From positions 56,110,001 to 56,174,000 of the forward strand of contig OX419757.1 of assembly GCA_948567375.1 (NCBI GenBank): a DNA stretch of 64,000 nt. The letters are read 5' to 3'. The translations under genes and the position numbers were made by a program. A model generated the notes under the pieces. That model searched no databases. It saw nothing but the letters and a program-made list of their open reading frames with translations, and was not told the DNA's origin. Shown in pieces: positions 33,869-43,828 of this stretch (within the stretch, counting starts at the first letter, position 1; the number at the start of each line of letters is the position of its first letter). Origin of the DNA: Lunularia cruciata. Lineage: Eukaryota > Streptophyta > Marchantiopsida > Lunulariales > Lunulariaceae.

Positions 33869-36800
33869 GCCATTGGAATTTGGCTTTATAGGATGTAGTT
33901 ACTCTATGTGTGATAGAGAAATGTCGTAGCATGGCTGTAGTAATGCTTCCTGTAAACTCTCCTCCTCTATCAGAAACCAACTCCAAAGGGCATCCAAACC
34001 TAGTGATAATGCGTTCATAAAGAAATCTACCCACTTCATCTTCATTCTTGTCCCTCAATGGTCTAGCCTCAACCCACTTGGTAAGGTAATCAGTAACTAC
34101 CACAATGTACCGATTGTTCCTTGGGGTTCTATTGAGAGGTCCTACAAAATCAATTCCCCACTTCTCAAAAGGTCCTAGCAATGGAATTGATCTAAGTGGT
34201 GGAGTGGATGTAGACTTTCTAGCAAAAGCTTGACAAACATGACAAGTTTTGCAATAATCAAGACAATCCTTGAAAATCCCTCTCCAATGGTAACCTGCAT
34301 CTAGAATCTTGAAAGCAGTCACCTTTCCTGCAAAGTGTCCTCCACATACTAAACCTTCATGAAACTCCTTTATGAGTAGGATAGACTCTTCCTTACCCAC
34401 TGCTCTTCGAAGTAGACCATCTGCTCCTTGGTGAAAAAGAATATCCTCCACCATTGTGTAAGGTCTAGATCTTGCTGCAAGGGCCTTCCTCTCCCTAGCA
34501 TGCATCCCTTCTGGATAGTTACCTCTTGTCACAAAATCCACAATCTCCTTGTACTCCATTGGAATCTCTTGAGTGACTGAGATTGTCATGAGCTCCTCAT
34601 CCGGGAAGGAATCATCTACTGGCTCATCTCCATCATGATCATAGGCTCTAGATAACAAATCAGCATTTGCATGTTTCTTTCCTGGCCTATCCTCAATTGT
34701 GTAGTCATACTCAGACAAGAGTATCATCCACCTTGCTAGTCTCCCTTCAACATTAGGCTTGTTGAAGATGTACTTCAAAGCCTTGTGATCCGTGACAATT
34801 GTGGCTTTCCCTCCAATCAAGTAGTGTCTAAACTTCTTGAGACCAAAGATCACTGCCAACCCTTCTCTCTCTGTGACAGAGTAGTTCTTCTCTGCTGAAA
34901 CCATCTGCCTACTAGCATAAGCTATTGGATGATCATGCCCATCTTGGTCTAATTGACTAAGAGTGCATCCTATAGCTACATTAGAAGCATCAGTGTAGAG
35001 GATGAAAGGCTTACTCCAATCAGGTTTAGCAAGAATTGGAGCTACAACAAGGGATTGCTTGAGCTCCTCAAAAGCTTTGAGAGCCTCCTTGTCTTCCAAA
35101 ATCACCATGTAATCTACACCCTTCTTCATGTAGATGGTCAATGCATAAGCCTTGTTGGAAAATGAGAAGATGAACCTCCTATAGTACCCAACCATTCCCA
35201 AGAATTGGCGTAACTTTGTCAAGCTTGAAGGGAATGGAAGGTCTGAGATTTTCCTCACCTTCTCAGGATCAACTGCTATTCCATCCTTGGAGATGATGTG
35301 CCCCAAAAGTAGACCTTCTTCACATCCAAAAATGCACTTCTCTGGGTTGAGTGATGCATTTGCCTCATCCAAGCGTTGCAAGACTTTGATTAGGTGCTCA
35401 AAGTGCTCCTCCTTGCTCCCATAGACACAAAAGTCATCAATGAAATCTCTCACAAATTTCCCAATGAAAGGTTCAAATACCTTGTTCATGAACCGTTGGA
35501 ATGTGGCTGGAGCATTGCAAAGCCCAAAAGGCATGACCTTGAAAGCGTAAGTTCCCCAAGGTGTGGTGAATGTGGTGAGTTGTTGATGCTCTGGTGCAAT
35601 CTTTATTTGGTTATATCCACTATAACCATCTCCAAAACTGTACCTCTCATGACCTGCAACCTCCTCCAAGATCTCATCAATGAATGGCAATGGGTAGTAG
35701 TCCTTCTTGGTAACAGCATTAAGCTTCTTGTAATCCACACATACCCGAAGCTTGCCATTCTTTTTCTTCACAATGACAATTGGAGACACCCATTCTGAAT
35801 TCTCCACCTCAAAGATAAATCCAGCCTCCTTGAGCTTATCAATCTCCTCCTTCACAACCAAAGATATTGGTGGGCTAATGCGACGTTGCTTTTGGCGGAT
35901 TGGTCTTGCATGTGACTCCACCTCTATCTTGTGCTCCTCCAAGGTGACTTCCTTCAAATCCTTGTAACTAAAAGCAAACACATGGATGAACTTGCGGAAA
36001 ATCTCCTCAAATCTCACCTTCTCCTCCTTGGTAACATTTGGGCCATACTTGAGGGTAGATAACCTTCTCTCTACCTCCTCAAGTGTCAATGGTGATTTAT
36101 CTGGGTCCTTCAAAACCTCTGGCTTAGGTGCAAAATCCATAGCACACAAGGGATACACATCTGAATCAGATTCAGATTCATCTTCCTCCGTGGAAGTCTC
36201 CTCTTCCATGCTTGTGTCCACACCTGAAGCTCCTTCTTCAGAATCTGATTCCCAATAATTAGAAGATGGGGTATCTGAATGTGAAGTGTTGGTGGTGTTA
36301 GTCACAGGAACAGTGACTCTATGGTTTGATGGCCCAATCCTCAAGTACCCTTTGTGCCATCGATCAGTTGTGCGTGCTGCTCTCAACCATGGCCTCCCAA
36401 GAAGTAAGTCATAGCTTGAATCCTTCAAGACTTGGAAAGTCATGAGATTTTGAACTCCCATAACTGAAACTACCACCTTATCCATCACCCCTACTGGTCG
36501 AACTTGTTGCTTGTTTGCCATGCTCACCACAAATGTTGAAGGTCTTGAGGGTATCATACCCAACTTCTTCATCAACCTTTCTGACATGGCATTTACTGCT
36601 GATCCTCCATCAACCAATGCATCCTTGATGTTGTGACCATTCACTCTCACATCAATCTTGGAGGCATATTCACAAGCCTCCCATGGTGCTGGCTTGGCAT
36701 CCACCACCCCCATTGATACTGGAACTTTTGCCTTCTTCTTCTTTTTGCTCCTTGTAGAACTCAAACCACCTCTAAGCTCCTTTCTCAAGGTAGGGTTCAA

Positions 36801-38114
36801 AGCAATTAATTGGCCCACTGTGATGTTAGCCTTGTGACTACCAACATCCTCCAACACATTGTAGTTCCATTGTTGCTTTGAGATCAAGAAGTCCTCCATC
36901 CCCAACTTCTTCCTTGGAGTCTTTGTTGTTGATGGTGTTGAGGTGCGAGTGCTCCTAGTAGACATATGAGTATCCTTGCTTGAAGTAAATCCTTGAGAAG
37001 AGTGAACATCCTCTGCAAAACGAGCTCTCTTCTTCTCTTGTGCCAAAAGCTCCAAATTAAGACCCTTGGAGTTTGAGCACTCTCCCTTCTCATACTTGCT
37101 CTCAACCACATCTATGGATGCTATCCCCTTACCTTTGTTAGGATTAGGAGCCACTTGGGTTTCACTACCTCCCTCTTTCCCTCTATTGGCTCCCTCATAA
37201 CCCCTTCCTCCATGGTAAGTGGAATTTGGGCAATTCCTTTGGATATGGCCTCTTCCTCCACAACCAAAACAATTTCTATCATTGAAATTGTTGGCTGGTT
37301 GGCCTCCTCTATATGGATAGTTTCCATAACTCCTAGGTCCTCTCCCTACATTCTGATCCACCTCTCTCTTCTCCCATAGTTGCACCACATTGATCTTGAG
37401 ATCCGCAAGTTGTTCTGTGATGGTTTGGAGTGGATCTTTTGGTAGAGGTGCAAGAATTGGAGCAACTACTACTTGTGGTGCAACCCTTGTCACCAAAGTA
37501 TCAGAAGTTCCACCATACTTGTAGCCTTGAGGAGGATGCACAACCTCCTTCACCACCAAATCACTCTCATCCCCTTCCAAACTCTCCTCCATACGAATTG
37601 CGATCTTGATAGCTTCAACCTTGGAAGAAGGTTTCTCATATCTCACCTTGCTTCTAATTTGTGGTCTCAATCCTCCCACAAAATTCTTGGTGAGCATGGC
37701 CCCTATGCCAATCATTGTAGTCTCCACATCATCCCCACCCTTCCTCAACACTATGCGAAATCTGGACTCCAACTTTTCCACTCTTTCCACATAGACCCTC
37801 ACTTTCTCTCCATCTCCTTGCTTGAGAAATGTAACCTCACTCATCAATCTCTCATAACTCTCATCAGGAAGAAAGTTCTCAATGAGTGCTGAAGTCAAAG
37901 TCTCCCAAGACTCCTCTTCCCCCTCTCTCCTCTCTCTCTTTTGGTATTCTGACTCATACCATGTAAGTGCTGCATCCTCAAAGAAATCTGGTAATAATGA
38001 GGCCCACTCATTCTTCCTCCTCTCATTGTTTCCTATGCAAGCTCTCTTGAAGTCTCTCACAAAGGCCTCCACATCTTCTCCATCCTTGCCAAAGAAAACC
38101 GGAAGTTTCCCCAT
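33801..38114 (-). CDS. gag-pol: F1 Gag-Pol polyprotein (1437 codons, open up to a frameshift in integrase)
   Basis: Gag and Pol are in one frame. Residues 1-180 are gag (LTWYESEY at 50-57); the CCHC knuckle is C282, C285, H290, C295. Protease has VDGGSAVNAM with Asp at 502 (DGG where DSG/DTG is usual) and SSYDLLLGRPWL near 566. RT spans about 740-950, with MPFGLCNAPATF at 861-872 and FIDDF at 891-895. RNase H has Asp 1042, Glu 1084 and Asp 1109. Integrase HHCC is H1252, H1260, C1291, C1294; catalytic Asp 1322 and 1382 are present. After TTSYK the frame leaves the integrase and runs 28 wrong residues to a stop. All domains upstream look undamaged. Confidence 0.95.
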   Translation of the reverse strand: MGKLPVFFGKDGEDVEAFVRDFKRACIGNNERRKNEWASLLPDFFEDAALTWYESEYQKRERREGEEESWETLTSALIENFLPDESYERLMSEVTFLKQGDGEKVRVYVERVEKLESRFRIVLRKGGDDVETTMIGIGAMLTKNFVGGLRPQIRSKVRYEKPSSKVEAIKIAIRMEESLEGDESDLVVKEVVHPPQGYKYGGTSDTLVTRVAPQVVVAPILAPLPKDPLQTITEQLADLKINVVQLWEKREVDQNVGRGPRSYGNYPYRGGQPANNFNDRNCFGCGGRGHIQRNCPNSTYHGGRGYEGANRGKEGGSETQVAPNPNKGKGIASIDVVESKYEKGECSNSKGLNLELLAQEKKRARFAEDVHSSQGFTSSKDTHMSTRSTRTSTPSTTKTPRKKLGMEDFLISKQQWNYNVLEDVGSHKANITVGQLIALNPTLRKELRGGLSSTRSKKKKKAKVPVSMGVVDAKPAPWEACEYASKIDVRVNGHNIKDALVDGGSAVNAMSERLMKKLGMIPSRPSTFVVSMANKQQVRPVGVMDKVVVSVMGVQNLMTFQVLKDSSYDLLLGRPWLRAARTTDRWHKGYLRIGPSNHRVTVPVTNTTNTSHSDTPSSNYWESDSEEGASGVDTSMEEETSTEEDESESDSDVYPLCAMDFAPKPEVLKDPDKSPLTLEEVERRLSTLKYGPNVTKEEKVRFEEIFRKFIHVFAFSYKDLKEVTLEEHKIEVESHARPIRQKQRRISPPISLVVKEEIDKLKEAGFIFEVENSEWVSPIVIVKKKNGKLRVCVDYKKLNAVTKKDYYPLPFIDEILEEVAGHERYSFGDGYSGYNQIKIAPEHQQLTTFTTPWGTYAFKVMPFGLCNAPATFQRFMNKVFEPFIGKFVRDFIDDFCVYGSKEEHFEHLIKVLQRLDEANASLNPEKCIFGCEEGLLLGHIISKDGIAVDPEKVRKISDLPFPSSLTKLRQFLGMVGYYRRFIFSFSNKAYALTIYMKKGVDYMVILEDKEALKAFEELKQSLVVAPILAKPDWSKPFILYTDASNVAIGCTLSQLDQDGHDHPIAYASRQMVSAEKNYSVTEREGLAVIFGLKKFRHYLIGGKATIVTDHKALKYIFNKPNVEGRLARWMILLSEYDYTIEDRPGKKHANADLLSRAYDHDGDEPVDDSFPDEELMTISVTQEIPMEYKEIVDFVTRGNYPEGMHARERKALAARSRPYTMVEDILFHQGADGLLRRAVGKEESILLIKEFHEGLVCGGHFAGKVTAFKILDAGYHWRGIFKDCLDYCKTCHVCQAFARKSTSTPPLRSIPLLGPFEKWGIDFVGPLNRTPRNNRYIVVVTDYLTKWVEARPLRDKNEDEVGRFLYERIITRFGCPLELVSDRGGEFTGSITTAMLRHFSITHRVTTSYKAKFQWLGRENQSDLVHDVGQRCRNGGG

Positions 38115-38349
38115 CTTAACCCCTCACTATCTTTCTTTTCTCTTAATTTTTTTTTTCTCTTTTCTTTTCTCTCACTCTATTACTAATAGAGTATATACAT
38201 GACTAACACCATCTGAGAATAATCCACTCTAGGGAACACAAAAGGTTCAGGTTGCTCCAAGATTTCTATAGCAACATCAAATCCTAGAGTGCATATTAAT
38301 CTAACTCTCATGGATAGTTTATCCATAAGTTGAAAGATTATCTCCATCA

Positions 38350-38823
38350 CTAATCTTGAGAACTAGCTGATGAAGGTGGTAGTATTTCTGTAGCTGTACT
38401 AAGACTCTCTCCAAGATCCTTCACCAAAGTTTCCAAAAGTGCTTTTACTCCACTACACTCATGTCCTTTTGGAAGTCCTTCAACTCCACAAACCTCACAC
38501 AACTCCTTGGTCTTAGATCTTCTCCCTCCCAATCTTGGTGAAGAAGGTCCAACATGCAAACCCAAGTCAAGTAAGCCTCTCCTTTCCCTCAATCTCTTGC
38601 TCTCAAAGGTTAATGGACATGAACTTGCCTTATGTCCCTTCTCTCCACATAGAAAGCACTTAGACTCACTCTTTCCTCCAAGTGGTGTAGGTTTTTGGAT
38701 CCTCTCAACACTCTCTTCAAATTCTATTGTAAACTCTCTTTTCCTCAAATCCACCCCTACAATCACCTCAAACCCTTGGGGAACCTTGCATAATCTCAAT
38801 TTCCACTCTTGATGACCCTCCAT
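38350..38823 (-). CDS. ORF0 of the recent F1 element: 157-residue zinc-knuckle protein upstream of gag
   Basis: Lies between the primer site and gag, same strand, separated from gag by 235 bases. Residues 1-50 are a compact region (LRLCKVPQGFEVIVGVDLR). A classical knuckle C56-x2-C59-x4-H64-x4-C69 follows. A second possible metal site is C109-x2-C112-x8-H121-x-C123. The tail is Leu/Ser-rich. No match to gag, pol, envelope or movement proteins is apparent. The same frame occurs in F1 copy a at 1275-1652, with most residues kept. Possible roles are an RNA-binding accessory protein or a regulator; this is speculation. Translation would need leaky scanning, reinitiation or splicing to reach gag. 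Confidence 0.7.
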   Translation of the reverse strand: MEGHQEWKLRLCKVPQGFEVIVGVDLRKREFTIEFEESVERIQKPTPLGGKSESKCFLCGEKGHKASSCPLTFESKRLRERRGLLDLGLHVGPSSPRLGGRRSKTKELCEVCGVEGLPKGHECSGVKALLETLVKDLGESLSTATEILPPSSASSQD

Positions 38824-39660
38824 GTTCCCAAGATGAATCTAAACACTCAAACATGCTTTTTGTTGATCTCAAACTTCTCATGCATGAGATCTCCACTCTG
38901 CAGAATTGACCCTTCCTCACAATGTCACTCAAATCTCCCAACGAATATGTCACAGTCCTCTGAAATTTTCCACACTTGATCACAACTCTAGGGCGTCCCT
39001 CCCTGCAAAATTTTAGATCTTTTCATCGAGCCATTTGGCCTAGACATCTTTCTATTCAGCACCCATATTTCAGATTTGGTCTGAAAACCACCCCCCTCAC
39101 TTCAAAAACTCATAACGCACTGTGAAAAAATGATCTCTCTCTAATTTTTGTGGCACCAGGTAGGATACAATGCACTGAATTTTCTTGGAAATTTTCAGGA
39201 CAATTCACTAAAAATTGAAGAAATGGCAGACTCTGTACAATTTTCCAGAGAGCATGCAGTTGCGGGAGCACTTTACCCTATCAACTTTCAAAAATTCTAG
39301 CCCAGTGCGCATAGAAGCTCTCTCAATAATTTCAAGTGTGCTAACTGAAAGATAACCCAAGCTATCATGTGTAGAAATCTCAAGTCCAGATCTCAAACTT
39401 GATATTTTGCCCAAAATCACCTTAATCCCCAAAATCTGCAATCCACCTCACACAATCTCTCCAATTCCTCTCATGTGTACAAGATGTACAAAATCACCTC
39501 AAAGACATCATAATGAACTACAGGGTATACAAATGGATCTTGGTTCTCTAACATAAGTTCAGCCCTCTCCTCTCCTAATGTTCTCTCCAAGTGAGCTCTC
39601 ATAGCCTCCTTCTGCCTAATGTAGAATTGGACGCGGAACATTATCTTGCCTTCTAGAGAG

Positions 39661-39678
39661 GTCCCGGCAACGGAACCA
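39661..39678 (-). other. Primer-binding site of the recent F1 element
   Basis: On the minus strand TGGTTCCGTTGCCGGGAC, 4 nt after the 5' LTR. It begins TGG, as required for pairing with a tRNA CCA end, and resembles the tRNA-Asp-type site (TGGCGCCGTTGCCGGGG) except at two internal bases. The exact tRNA is not assigned. Confidence 0.7.
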
Positions 39679-39682
39679 AAAA

Positions 39683-40361
39683 TGTGAGCCGGCCTGTCTC
39701 TCACTCAGGATGAACCTCTGATGGCTATTATGGTAGCGCACCATGGACTAAGAAGGCAAGGAACCCCAACTCCATCATACTCCTCCAAGGCTAACACTCC
39801 AAGACTCAAGACATTGCTCACTAGAGAACTCAATGAGAGAGAGATAGTTGCAAATGAAAGGATGATGAGTACCTCCTCACTCCTTGTTTATATACTTGTG
39901 AAATAGTTACGTACCAAAGTTACTAATTACCGTAGTAACTCAAGTTACTAGACTAAAAGTCAAGTAAAGTCAAAAAGTAGAAAGGAATATCCATTCACAT
40001 GGGCATATTCCCCTTATCTTGACCCAACCACTAAAGCAAGGATTCCTTCACATGGGCTATCCTTGGACTAAAGAAGAATCCAAAACAAAAAGGCTTGCGG
40101 GCCCAAGAGTTCTCAACTCTTTCCCCAAAGCCAAACACCTAGGAATAATACCAAGTCAACACACTAAAATCCAAAATAGTGGTGCTCATCTTTTCTACTT
40201 CCTCTAAAGTAAGGTCCCATCTATCTTAGCTATGACTAACTTTAGCTAACCATGACTAATATAGAACCATCCTTTATCTCTATATAAATAATATCTCTTA
40301 AGTACTTGTAATACCAAGCTAAATATCACAATACCACACACATGCACAAATGGGTGTTACA
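39683..40361 (-). repeat. 5' LTR of the recent F1 element (679 bp)
   Basis: Promoter-side LTR on the minus strand, apparently identical to 32560-33238. Followed on the plus strand by the GGTC duplication and F2 RNase H/integrase linker sequence. Confidence 0.95.
39886..39894 (-). promoter_or_regulatory. Probable TATA box of the F1 LTR promoter
   Basis: TATATAAAC on the minus strand, about 200 bases before the inner edge of the 5' LTR. The position fits a U3 of roughly 500 bases and a transcript start some 30 bases downstream, near 39855. The same box is at 32763-32771 in the other LTR. Confidence 0.5.
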
Positions 40362-40365
40362 GGTC

Positions 40366-41250
40366 CTCATGGAATAAAAGGCCCTCCTTGATGGAGAAGG
40401 TGTTGTACTCCTTATTGCATGCCATAAGGCAACCATGTACCATTTGGAAGAAGGGATCTTGTTGTAGAGCTGACTAAACCTTGTTTTGGACCTTGGAGTC
40501 AATTGACACTGTTGAAATTGCCATTGTGATGAGAGGAAGAGACTTCAAATCAGGTCATCATGATAAAGCATCAGGGATGACATGGAACCGACCTGGTTTG
40601 TACTCAAGCTTGATGTTATACAGTTGGAGTTGTTCCTCCCATCAATGATGTTGACTCTTCATGTGTTCCAAGTGTAAGGTCTGCAACAATGGTTTGTGAT
40701 CAATTTGCAAGATCACTTGTTTCTCCAAGAGGTAATGCCTCTATACCTTGGTGGCGTATACCATTGCAAGCTTTTCTTGATCTCAAGCAGAGTAGTTTTG
40801 TTTAGCCGTATTGAGTTGGCAAGACACAAAGGCAATGGTATGGAGTCCATCTGGGAATTCTTGTTGTAGCATGACTCCAATTGCAAAGTTAGAAGCATCA
40901 ACTTGATCCTCAACTACATGGTAGTTGAGGATCATATGGTTGAAGAATGTGTCTTGAAGACACCATATGCTTTAACTTCTGGAATGCTTCTTCATGCTTG
41001 GTTATCCACTAGAAGCTCAAGTTCTTTCCCAAGAGATCAGTCAATGGTGCAGCTACATGAGCATAATAATGGATGAACCGTCGGAAAAAATTGGCCAATC
41101 CATTGAATGCCTGTACTTCTGTAGCATCCTTTGGGGTAGGCCAATCAATAATGGCCTTGATTTTCTCTTCTTCCATCTTGATCCCCTCTCATGAGATCTT
41201 ATGACCCAAGAAGGTGACCTCCTTTTGCCAAAAGGCACACTTTGACTTCT
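40366..41250 (-). pseudogene. F2 copy b RNase H region, decayed
   Basis: Minus-strand reading shows RT-connection and RNase H traces in several frames: the thumb block near 41053-41238 (KIKAIIDWPTPKDATEVQ-like) and RNase H pieces near 40713-40913. Stops and frameshifts throughout. It ends at the F1 insertion at 40361. Confidence 0.6.
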
Positions 41251-41290
41251 TGCAGTAAAACTTCCATTGTTGTAGTTGTCTTAGGACTTC

Positions 41291-41842
41291 TCACACATGA
41301 TTCATGTGTTTTGCCTCTGTCTTACTATAAATTAAGATAGCATCCAAGAACACCACCACAGACCAATCCAATAGTCTATCCAACACCCGATGCATCTGAT
41401 CCATGAAGACTATTGAATCATTAGTGAGTCCAAAAGGTAGAACTCTCCACTCAAAATGCCCATACCTTGTACAAAAGGCAGTCTTTTGCACATCCTCTCT
41501 ACCAATAGGAATTTGCCAATAGCCGCTGCAAAGATCCAACTTGGAAAAGTAGCATGCTCCACTTAGTTGATCAAGCAAGTCATAGATCCGAGGTAAGGGA
41601 TATGCATTCTTCACGGTTTGCTTATTGAGCCCACGGTAATCAATATAAAAATGAAATCCTCCATCCTTCTTTGGAACAAATAGTACCGGTGCTCCCCAAG
41701 GAGAGGTACTATGTTGTATGAAGTCCTTCTCCAACAACTCTGTAAGTGTTGTTTGCAACTCTTCTAACTCCTTTGGTGAGAGCCAATAGATTGGTCTACT
41801 CATTGGAGTACTCCTTGGCAATAACTCAATCTTGAAGGGCAT
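41291..41842 (-). pseudogene. F2 copy b reverse transcriptase core
   Basis: A 183-codon open stretch with clear RT blocks: [54 protein letters not shown] and [12 protein letters not shown]. The active site reads [11 protein letters not shown]; the second catalytic Asp of the usual F/Y-x-DD is replaced by Ala (GAT to GCT), so the enzyme would be inactive even if translated. It belongs to the chromovirus pol whose integrase lies beyond the nested F1. Confidence 0.85.
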
Positions 41843-42325
41843 TCCTCAATTGGAGGGTAATCTCTTTGGTAGATCATCCAGAAACACGTCTGCAAACTCT
41901 TGAACTATCTGATCAACCATTGCTTGATGAGGCTCTTGGCCCTCCTCCGATTGTTCTTGTGCAATCGGCTTGATCCACACCGCAAATATAGACTTATTTT
42001 CCTCCAAAGCTTGCTCTATGGCTACTTTACTAACGAACTTCCCTTCCAGGGACTCATCTCTCTTCCAAGCTTGCTCTATGGTTGCCTTCTTGGCAAACTT
42101 GAAGGGAGTGGAGTCCCAAGATAGGACTCCACTCCCTTCAAAGTTTGCTCTATGGCTACCTTCTTGACAAACTTCCCATCTTGGGACTGACTATTCTTAG
42201 GTGTCTTACTCAAAGGTGCCAGAAACCTAATTGGAAATTCCTACCTTGGTGTTGTACTTGAATTTGACATCGGGTCCAATTGAATTGAACCTTATGATGT
42301 TCAAGCCAAGGTACCCAGAATGATA

Positions 42326-42556
42326 TCATAGTGTAGAGGTGCCATTACAAACCTCATATACTCCAAATACTCCTTCCCAATCTTGATGGTAACAGAATGC
42401 AAGGTGCAGAATGCAGAACACAGAACCCTTTCTACCATCCGCCATCATCAAACTACTTCCAATCACTAGCTTGATAGGAATACCCAATTTCTTTGCTACT
42501 TGCATAGACATGCAATTCTCTAAACTTCCAAAATCAACCAAAATCCTACAACCCAA
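42326..42556 (-). pseudogene. F2 copy b protease remnant
   Basis: Contains CRILVDFGSLENCMSMQVAK, the aspartic-protease loop LVDSGS.. with Ser replaced by Phe, then KLGIPI. The frame breaks soon after. Upstream on the minus strand (about 42736-42790) CFYHRQVGHCIDEC is a damaged zinc knuckle in which one Cys is lost. Confidence 0.65.
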
Positions 42557-43161
42557 TTAGATATTGTACCTTGCAAGTGAAGCAAACTTGCATAGATTGA
42601 GCCTTCAATCCCATTGGAACTAATCAAGATCTTGTAGGCGGCTCAGAATCTCCTATTGGGATTCTTCATTTCCCTGATCATTCGGTTCCACAAACTCTAT
42701 CTGGGCAACTTGTCAAGGTCGCCCATTCCTAAGTGGACATTCATCAATGCAATGTCCAACTTGGCGATGATAAAAACAACCTCCATTTTGTCACAATCTT
42801 TCTCTATCAGTTGCATCAAGTGGCCTCCGTTGGATAGCATCAATCTCCATTGGTGCTGGTTCTTCCACCCGTGCGTATTGTATTGGTAAGCTTGGTGTAA
42901 GGTGAGGTCAAGACCAAGTTGTCACAACCAAGGAATCAAAGCGCTCAGCCAATCGCATGGCTTCTTCTATGTTTTATGGTTCTTGCATGGTCACCACCAA
43001 TTTGGTTCGTGACTTCAATCCCCGCACAAATCAATCCAGAACTTCTCCTTCTTGCATATCTGGAATTTGCATGATGATGTTCTAATATTGTGTGATTTAG
43101 CCTCCTACGGAGCCAATCTGCTTCAACTCTGCCAATTTATCTTGTGTAGCTTGGGTGGCAT

Positions 43162-43494
43162 TTATAGTTTGAAATCAACCAAGTATTGCATCCGGTATTT
43201 TGTCCATGTCAAGATTGGTGCAACAATTTGTTGTTTAGCTTGCTCTACTCGGAATTGCCACCAAATTTTTGCCACACCATCCAATTTGCTAGAAGCCAAG
43301 AGAATTTGTTTCCGTTCATCTTGAAGATTGGTGGCTTTGAAGTAACGTTTGCAATCAAACACAAAACTCTCCATTGTGCTCGGGAGATTCTTGCCTTCAA
43401 ACACCATGGGTTTTGGCAATCGAATACAATCTTCTCTATCTTGGTCTGGCGCTCTCTCTATATGTTCTTGTTGTTGTTGGTCTCGTTTATCCAA
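43162..43494 (-). pseudogene. F2 copy b gag N-terminal part
   Basis: 110 residues with the chromovirus gag look: PKPMVFEGKNLPSTMESFVF, CKRYFKATNL, then KIWWQFRVEQAKQQ, corresponding to the W..W....A.....W block. It is followed by a stop at 43162; downstream gag is in other frames. Confidence 0.7.
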
Positions 43495-43815
43495 TAATTG
43501 AGTAAGGTGCTCAATTTATTACTACGTCATAAGGATAACGTCCGGTATTGCCAACATAGCTACTACTCTATCCTACTACTTCCAATTTATCTAATTCATT
43601 AACACATAGATACAACACGTCCACCTTTCTCCATAAGTGACAACCAAAAGTATCAAGGGTCCCTCAGACACGGTGATCATATGTAGAAAATCCTACCCAA
43701 AGCGTGAGGTGATGAATTGTGTGAAGTGGTGCTTGGGTAATATCTGGACATGAAAATCCCAATGGTTTGGTTGAAGTGGATTTGGTGGTCCATAAATTTT
43801 ATCCATCCCATTCCT

Positions 43816-43827
43816 GCTCTGATACCA
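43816..43827 (-). other. Primer-binding site of F2 copy b, initiator tRNA-Met
   Basis: TGGTATCAGAGC on the minus strand, 1 nt from the LTR edge at 43829. This is the exact 12-base complement of the plant initiator tRNA-Met 3' end used by many LTR elements. Confidence 0.9.
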
Positions 43828-43828
43828 A

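Larger units (their letters stand above)
32560..40361 (-). mobile_element. Nearly intact, recent F1 Ty3/gypsy element (7.8 kb)
   Basis: A complete element on the minus strand: 5' LTR 39683-40361, primer site 39661-39678, ORF0 38350-38823, gag-pol 38114 to about 33290 with one frameshift, purine tract 33239-33250, 3' LTR 32560-33238. Flanked by a 4-bp duplication GGTC (32556-32559 and 40362-40365). Removing the element and one copy restores the F2 reading frame EGLLFHED-RIYVLAKGDL. I found no difference between its two 679-bp LTRs, so it inserted recently. No chromodomain is seen, so it is not a typical chromovirus; its exact lineage is not assigned. Confidence 0.95.

Noticed and set aside
33880-33892. 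Programmed ribosomal frameshift in F1
   Set aside because: It falls inside the integrase core rather than at a gag-pol boundary, and there is no slippery heptamer; a mutation or sequence error is simpler.
35394-35798. Open plus-strand frames of 60-140 codons across 33200-38200
   Set aside because: They lie opposite the well-supported F1 gag-pol frame and show no domain of their own; they are shadows of its codon use.
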